NCBI GenBank assembly: GCA_964017065.1
Contig: OZ024783.1
Location: 10,057,367 to 10,121,366 of the forward strand
Direction of reading: 5' to 3'
DNA length: 64,000 nt
Source of the DNA: Haliclona indistincta
Lineage: Eukaryota > Porifera > Demospongiae > Haplosclerida > Chalinidae
Part shown: positions 61,426 to 64,000 of the stretch, in pieces
Position numbering within the stretch: the stretch's first letter is position 1
Layout: each line of letters opens with the position of its first letter
The notes under the pieces: generated by a model
The model's database searches: none
Told to the model about the DNA's origin: nothing
What the model saw: the letters and a program-made list of their open reading frames with translations, nothing else
Translations under genes and position numbers: made by a program

Positions 61426-61490
61426 CAACTATGTCATAATGTTATGTAACACGTTGTTCATTAGCAGTTTATTCTTTAATACTGAAAGTA
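61426..61490 (+). promoter_or_regulatory. Conserved promoter-like block, copy 9
   Basis: AACTATGTCATAATGTTATG, ACGTTGTTCATTAGCAG and TTCTTTAATACTGAAAGT, about 110 bases before ATG 61600. Confidence 0.6.
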
Positions 61491-61599
61491 AATAGAACTG
61501 CAGGAAAGATCAAATTTGAACAACTAAGTAGACAGTAGCAACAACAGTTCAACGAGAGTGATCAGACTTGTGTATCCACTAAGAAGAATATCCATTATT

Positions 61600-62493
61600 A
61601 TGAACAACCCAATGGACGTAACAGGACAAATTTATGGCTACTACTACACAAGAAGGTACTAGCCAACTCTGATCTTTTCTCTCTTTTGTGTGGCACTATC
61701 GCTACTTCTTATTCCAGTGCAACTCTTGCTCAAACAAAGCCCTATACTAAAGCGCTATTTCAAGACAGAATTCTTCATAAAGCTTGTTTTCAGCACTATG
61801 CTGAACAAACACAGAGATAGAAATGGAAAAACGTTTTATACTATATTGGACTATAAAGTTCCAAAGAGATACAAGGTCATGATGTTGGCTACAGCACTTT
61901 CCCTGATAGGAGTTGCAGGAGGGTTGTTTTGGCATCAATTTATATTTGAAAATTCTCATATTATTTGTAGCACTGATGCAGACTTGGCTTGCTTTCCTGC
62001 ACAACCAAATCTGACCACTCCACGCTTGGACTGCTCTGACACAAGCTATTTGGAAGAGCAGAACATCACCTCCGTCATCTGCTATAGATATGCATACAAT
62101 CTAGGCAAAGCCGTCGGAGCTGCACTTGGTTTAACAGCAGTCAATGTACTGTTTACTATTATCATCAATTTGCTTCTTCTCAAAGTGTCTAACGGAAGTG
62201 AATGGACCAAGTGTCGTGCAGTGCTTACTGTAGCCATTCAGCTTACTACAGTAACAATACTGGCAGCGAGCATAGCCCTTTTATCATACCTTATACTAAA
62301 AAGCAAGTCAGAAACTATACAATTGGTGATTGGTATTACGATACATATTTGCTTGCTTTATACGCTAGTATACAGTACAGTGCTCTTTCCATGGTGGTCT
62401 TTTAAAAATATAAAAAACATTGAGGAAGAACAAAATGAACAGGAGAGCAATGGAGAGTATAAAAGAGTAAGAGGAACATCAATACCAATATGA
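61600..62493 (+). pseudogene. Copy of the 22763 gene with a nonsense codon before span 1
   Basis: ATG 61600 opens MNNPMDVTGQIYGYYYTRRY, then TAG at 61660-61662 where the partner has TTG (Leu). The rest of the frame is open to 62493: KQSPILKRYFKTEFFIKLVF, FWHQFIFENS, CSTDADLACFP...SYLEEQNITSVICYR, spans 3-5 ending LFPWWSF, tail EYKRVRGTSIPI. Re-initiation would lose span 1. Otherwise it is close to the gene at 22763, so the lesion is recent. Confidence 0.8.
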
Positions 62494-62630
62494 GTCAGAA
62501 CGCTTTTATTACACATTGCATCTTAGCAGTCAAACTTTTGATTATTTGAGTCATTGTTTATAATTTGATATCCTGTTACTACAATTAGCAATGCAATTCA
62601 AAAAACACGCAATGTGTCAGATTACTATAA

Positions 62631-62955
62631 CTACTGTATATCTGACAAAATGGCAGTGGAATTGGTGGAGGTTGATAAGGTCTTGTGGAACCAGGGCAGT
62701 CCAGTGTGGTTACAGCAAGGTCCCTCAACTCCTCCACACTGCATACTATCCCAGAGAGCATCGTTAGTGTACCAAATCGGTTCTTCACGAAGAGCACTAG
62801 CCTCACAGTAGTAGTCACTGCCCACAAACCCAGGAAGGGTGTTCACGTCTGTAATAGCATTGCATGGACAGCTGAATAAATTTTCTGGAGCATTTTCAAT
62901 CTCAACAAATCCAGCAGCATAGGTCCATATGTGAGTAGGTGGTGTACCACCTACT
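62631..62955 (-). pseudogene. 3' fragment of a fibrinogen-like gene, inverted
   Basis: On the - strand it reads TPPTHIWTYAAGFVEIENAP, CPCNAITD, LPGFVGSDYYCEAS and GPCCNHTGLPWFHKTL without a frame break, then stops at 62631 after AILSDIQ. The 5' half of the domain and the final VCLDEDTTNEDLG part are missing. It matches the second half of the gene at 24008, which lies at the corresponding end of block 1 in the other orientation. Possibly an exon, but both ends look truncated. Confidence 0.65.
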
Positions 62956-63751
62956 CACCAGCCTCACACTCACTAGCCTCTAGCATAGGTTATAATTTTC
63001 AAACATTTTAATTCACTAGTCTAGCTAACCACTAACCAAACAGAAGACAACTAAACAACTATTAAACAGAAATGTTCACATGCATGCAGTTTATTTAATC
63101 CTTCATTGATCAGCAGTTGCAGGAGCAACTTGATTGTTTGGACAACAAAACATTTTCTTGCACATGGTCTTGATCGCAACTTGAACTGGTTTGAGTAAAG
63201 TTATAGTCACAATTGGTGTCACAGTAGCAGATTTAGCACAATACGGCGAAAAATGTAATTGAAGATTAGATTTCTGAAATAAACGGAACAACGAAATTAA
63301 AAATACCGGAGATGATCGACAAGATTGAAGAAATACCGAAATATACCAATACTTTGGTGACTGTCTTCTTGATGGCTGTGTATTCATTTTTTTGATGTAC
63401 ACAACAGTGAGTATACTGCAGACGAGTTGAAAGATTAACAGTATGACTGCAATGAAAAATTGAACTGCGCCCAATATTGTAAACAAAATAAGAAAATTCT
63501 TATCAACTGTACACAGACCTCTTATATTAGTCAGGTGGCTTATTGTTACGAAGTGGATAAAAGTGCCATTTTTGGCATGAAGATTGCTTATGATGTAATA
63601 GTGAATATTAGCCGAGGAGCCCTCGAAAAAAATTTTTCAATGATTATAAAATTTCAATATGGCCGCTAATATCGGGCTAACAATGTTCATAGTGTTAAAA
63701 AGTGTGTGTAATTTGTTCAATTTGATTTTAAGATAATATAATGAGGGTAAA
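62956..63751 (-). other. Mostly gene-free stretch with an unassigned hydrophobic frame
   Basis: On the - strand a frame without an early ATG runs to a stop at 63103. It includes one strong hydrophobic segment (FFIAVILLIFQLVCSILTVVY) followed by a basic, cysteine-containing tail (CKKMFCCPNN). It could be an exon of a membrane protein. I find no family and no splice evidence. Confidence 0.25.
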
Positions 63752-64000
63752 CTATGAGTCCAAGTCAGGATTAGCATTGCATTTGCATCCACAGAGTGGT
63801 GAACACCTAAGATTGTTCTTGACACACTTGCATCTTGTACAAGTTCGTTTGCAGGAACATTTAATCAGCTCACTGCATGCTCTTGAAACCTCTGGAATAG
63901 TGATCCACACTGGAATCCAATGACCTGACTCCTTAGTCCAACCAAATTGTTCTGGAGAAGGAATTGTTGGCTGTGCTTGAGTGCAGGTTGTCCATATTCC
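63752..64000 (-). CDS. Cysteine-rich C-terminus of a gene running off the window
   Basis: On the - strand the last 82 codons of a gene enter from beyond base 64000 and end at TAG (63752-63754). They read FGWTKESGHWIPVWITIPE, then ACSELIKCSCKRTCTRCKC and NNLRCSPLCGCKCN. The cysteine spacing resembles a CXC-type (Tesmin-like) or related zinc-binding repeat. From memory, the combination W.P.W...PE...ACSELIKC.CK is a recurrent C-terminus of uncharacterised, often transposon-linked invertebrate proteins. There is no ATG because the 5' part is outside. Confidence 0.6.
   Translation of the reverse strand, partial: GIWTTCTQAQPTIPSPEQFGWTKESGHWIPVWITIPEVSRACSELIKCSCKRTCTRCKCVKNNLRCSPLCGCKCNANPDLDS

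Larger units (their letters stand above)
46029..62955 (+). repeat. Segmental duplication, block 2 copy (partner 14850-25036)
   Basis: Same gene order as block 1, but interrupted by the composite element (46485-47735) and the LTR retrotransposon (48052-57311). It lacks the block 1 insertions at 18879-20090 and 21900-22546. The terminal fibrinogen-like fragment is inverted. Confidence 0.8.

Noticed and set aside
20348..61662. Programmed frameshifting as the cause of the many broken frames
   Set aside because: The lesions lie at different places and have different sizes (1, 2, 4, 10, 16, 187 bases, plus stops). A programmed site would be shared.

Overview
The window looks like animal nuclear DNA, and a sponge (probably a demosponge) is my best guess. 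It is AT-rich, has long intergenic stretches and is packed with transposons. It encodes large proteins that combine an extracellular beta-helix with many membrane spans, and a fibrinogen-like secreted protein; both types are familiar from sponge genomes. The organism call is inference: there is no rRNA or mitochondrial marker, and I saw no tRNA or CRISPR array.

The main content is a cluster of about nineteen copies, all on the + strand, of one family of single-exon genes of about 280-320 codons. Each protein has an apparently extracellular N-terminus, membrane span 1, a basic cytoplasmic loop, span 2, an extracellular loop with four or five conserved cysteines and an NITS glycosylation site, spans 3 to 5, and a short cytoplasmic tail that often ends in EYRRVRGTSIPI. 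I do not recognise it as a named family. Eight copies are intact (985, 10782, 14912, 17331, 22763, 34746, 35753, 59851) and eleven are broken, each by a different lesion. Most copies of the main subtype share a promoter-like block about 120-190 bases upstream.

The layout is two collinear blocks. Block 1 (1-25 kb) holds two outlier members, a beta-helix membrane gene (5085-7871), five main-type members and a broken fibrinogen-like gene; unique members follow at 25.7, 27.1, 29.9 and 33.3 kb. Block 2 (34.7-63 kb) repeats the outlier pair, then has a truncated member, a larger beta-helix membrane gene on the - strand (41263-44892), copies of four main-type members and a fragment of the fibrinogen-like gene. 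In five of six duplicated pairs exactly one partner is disrupted.

Block 2 is swollen by insertions. The largest is a Ty3/gypsy-type LTR retrotransposon (48052-57311, - strand) with near-identical LTRs and a 5-base target duplication. It carries an 817-base hAT-like insert between gag and protease and a second insert in integrase, which itself hosts a 3.5-kb transposon with 460-480-base terminal inverted repeats and an intact 760-codon transposase. Other elements include three related composites with hairpin ends and a YY1-like motif (one more is decayed), two large foldback elements, several short inverted-repeat elements, and a nested element with a 57-base minisatellite. The last 250 bases hold the 3' end of a cysteine-rich gene that runs off the window.
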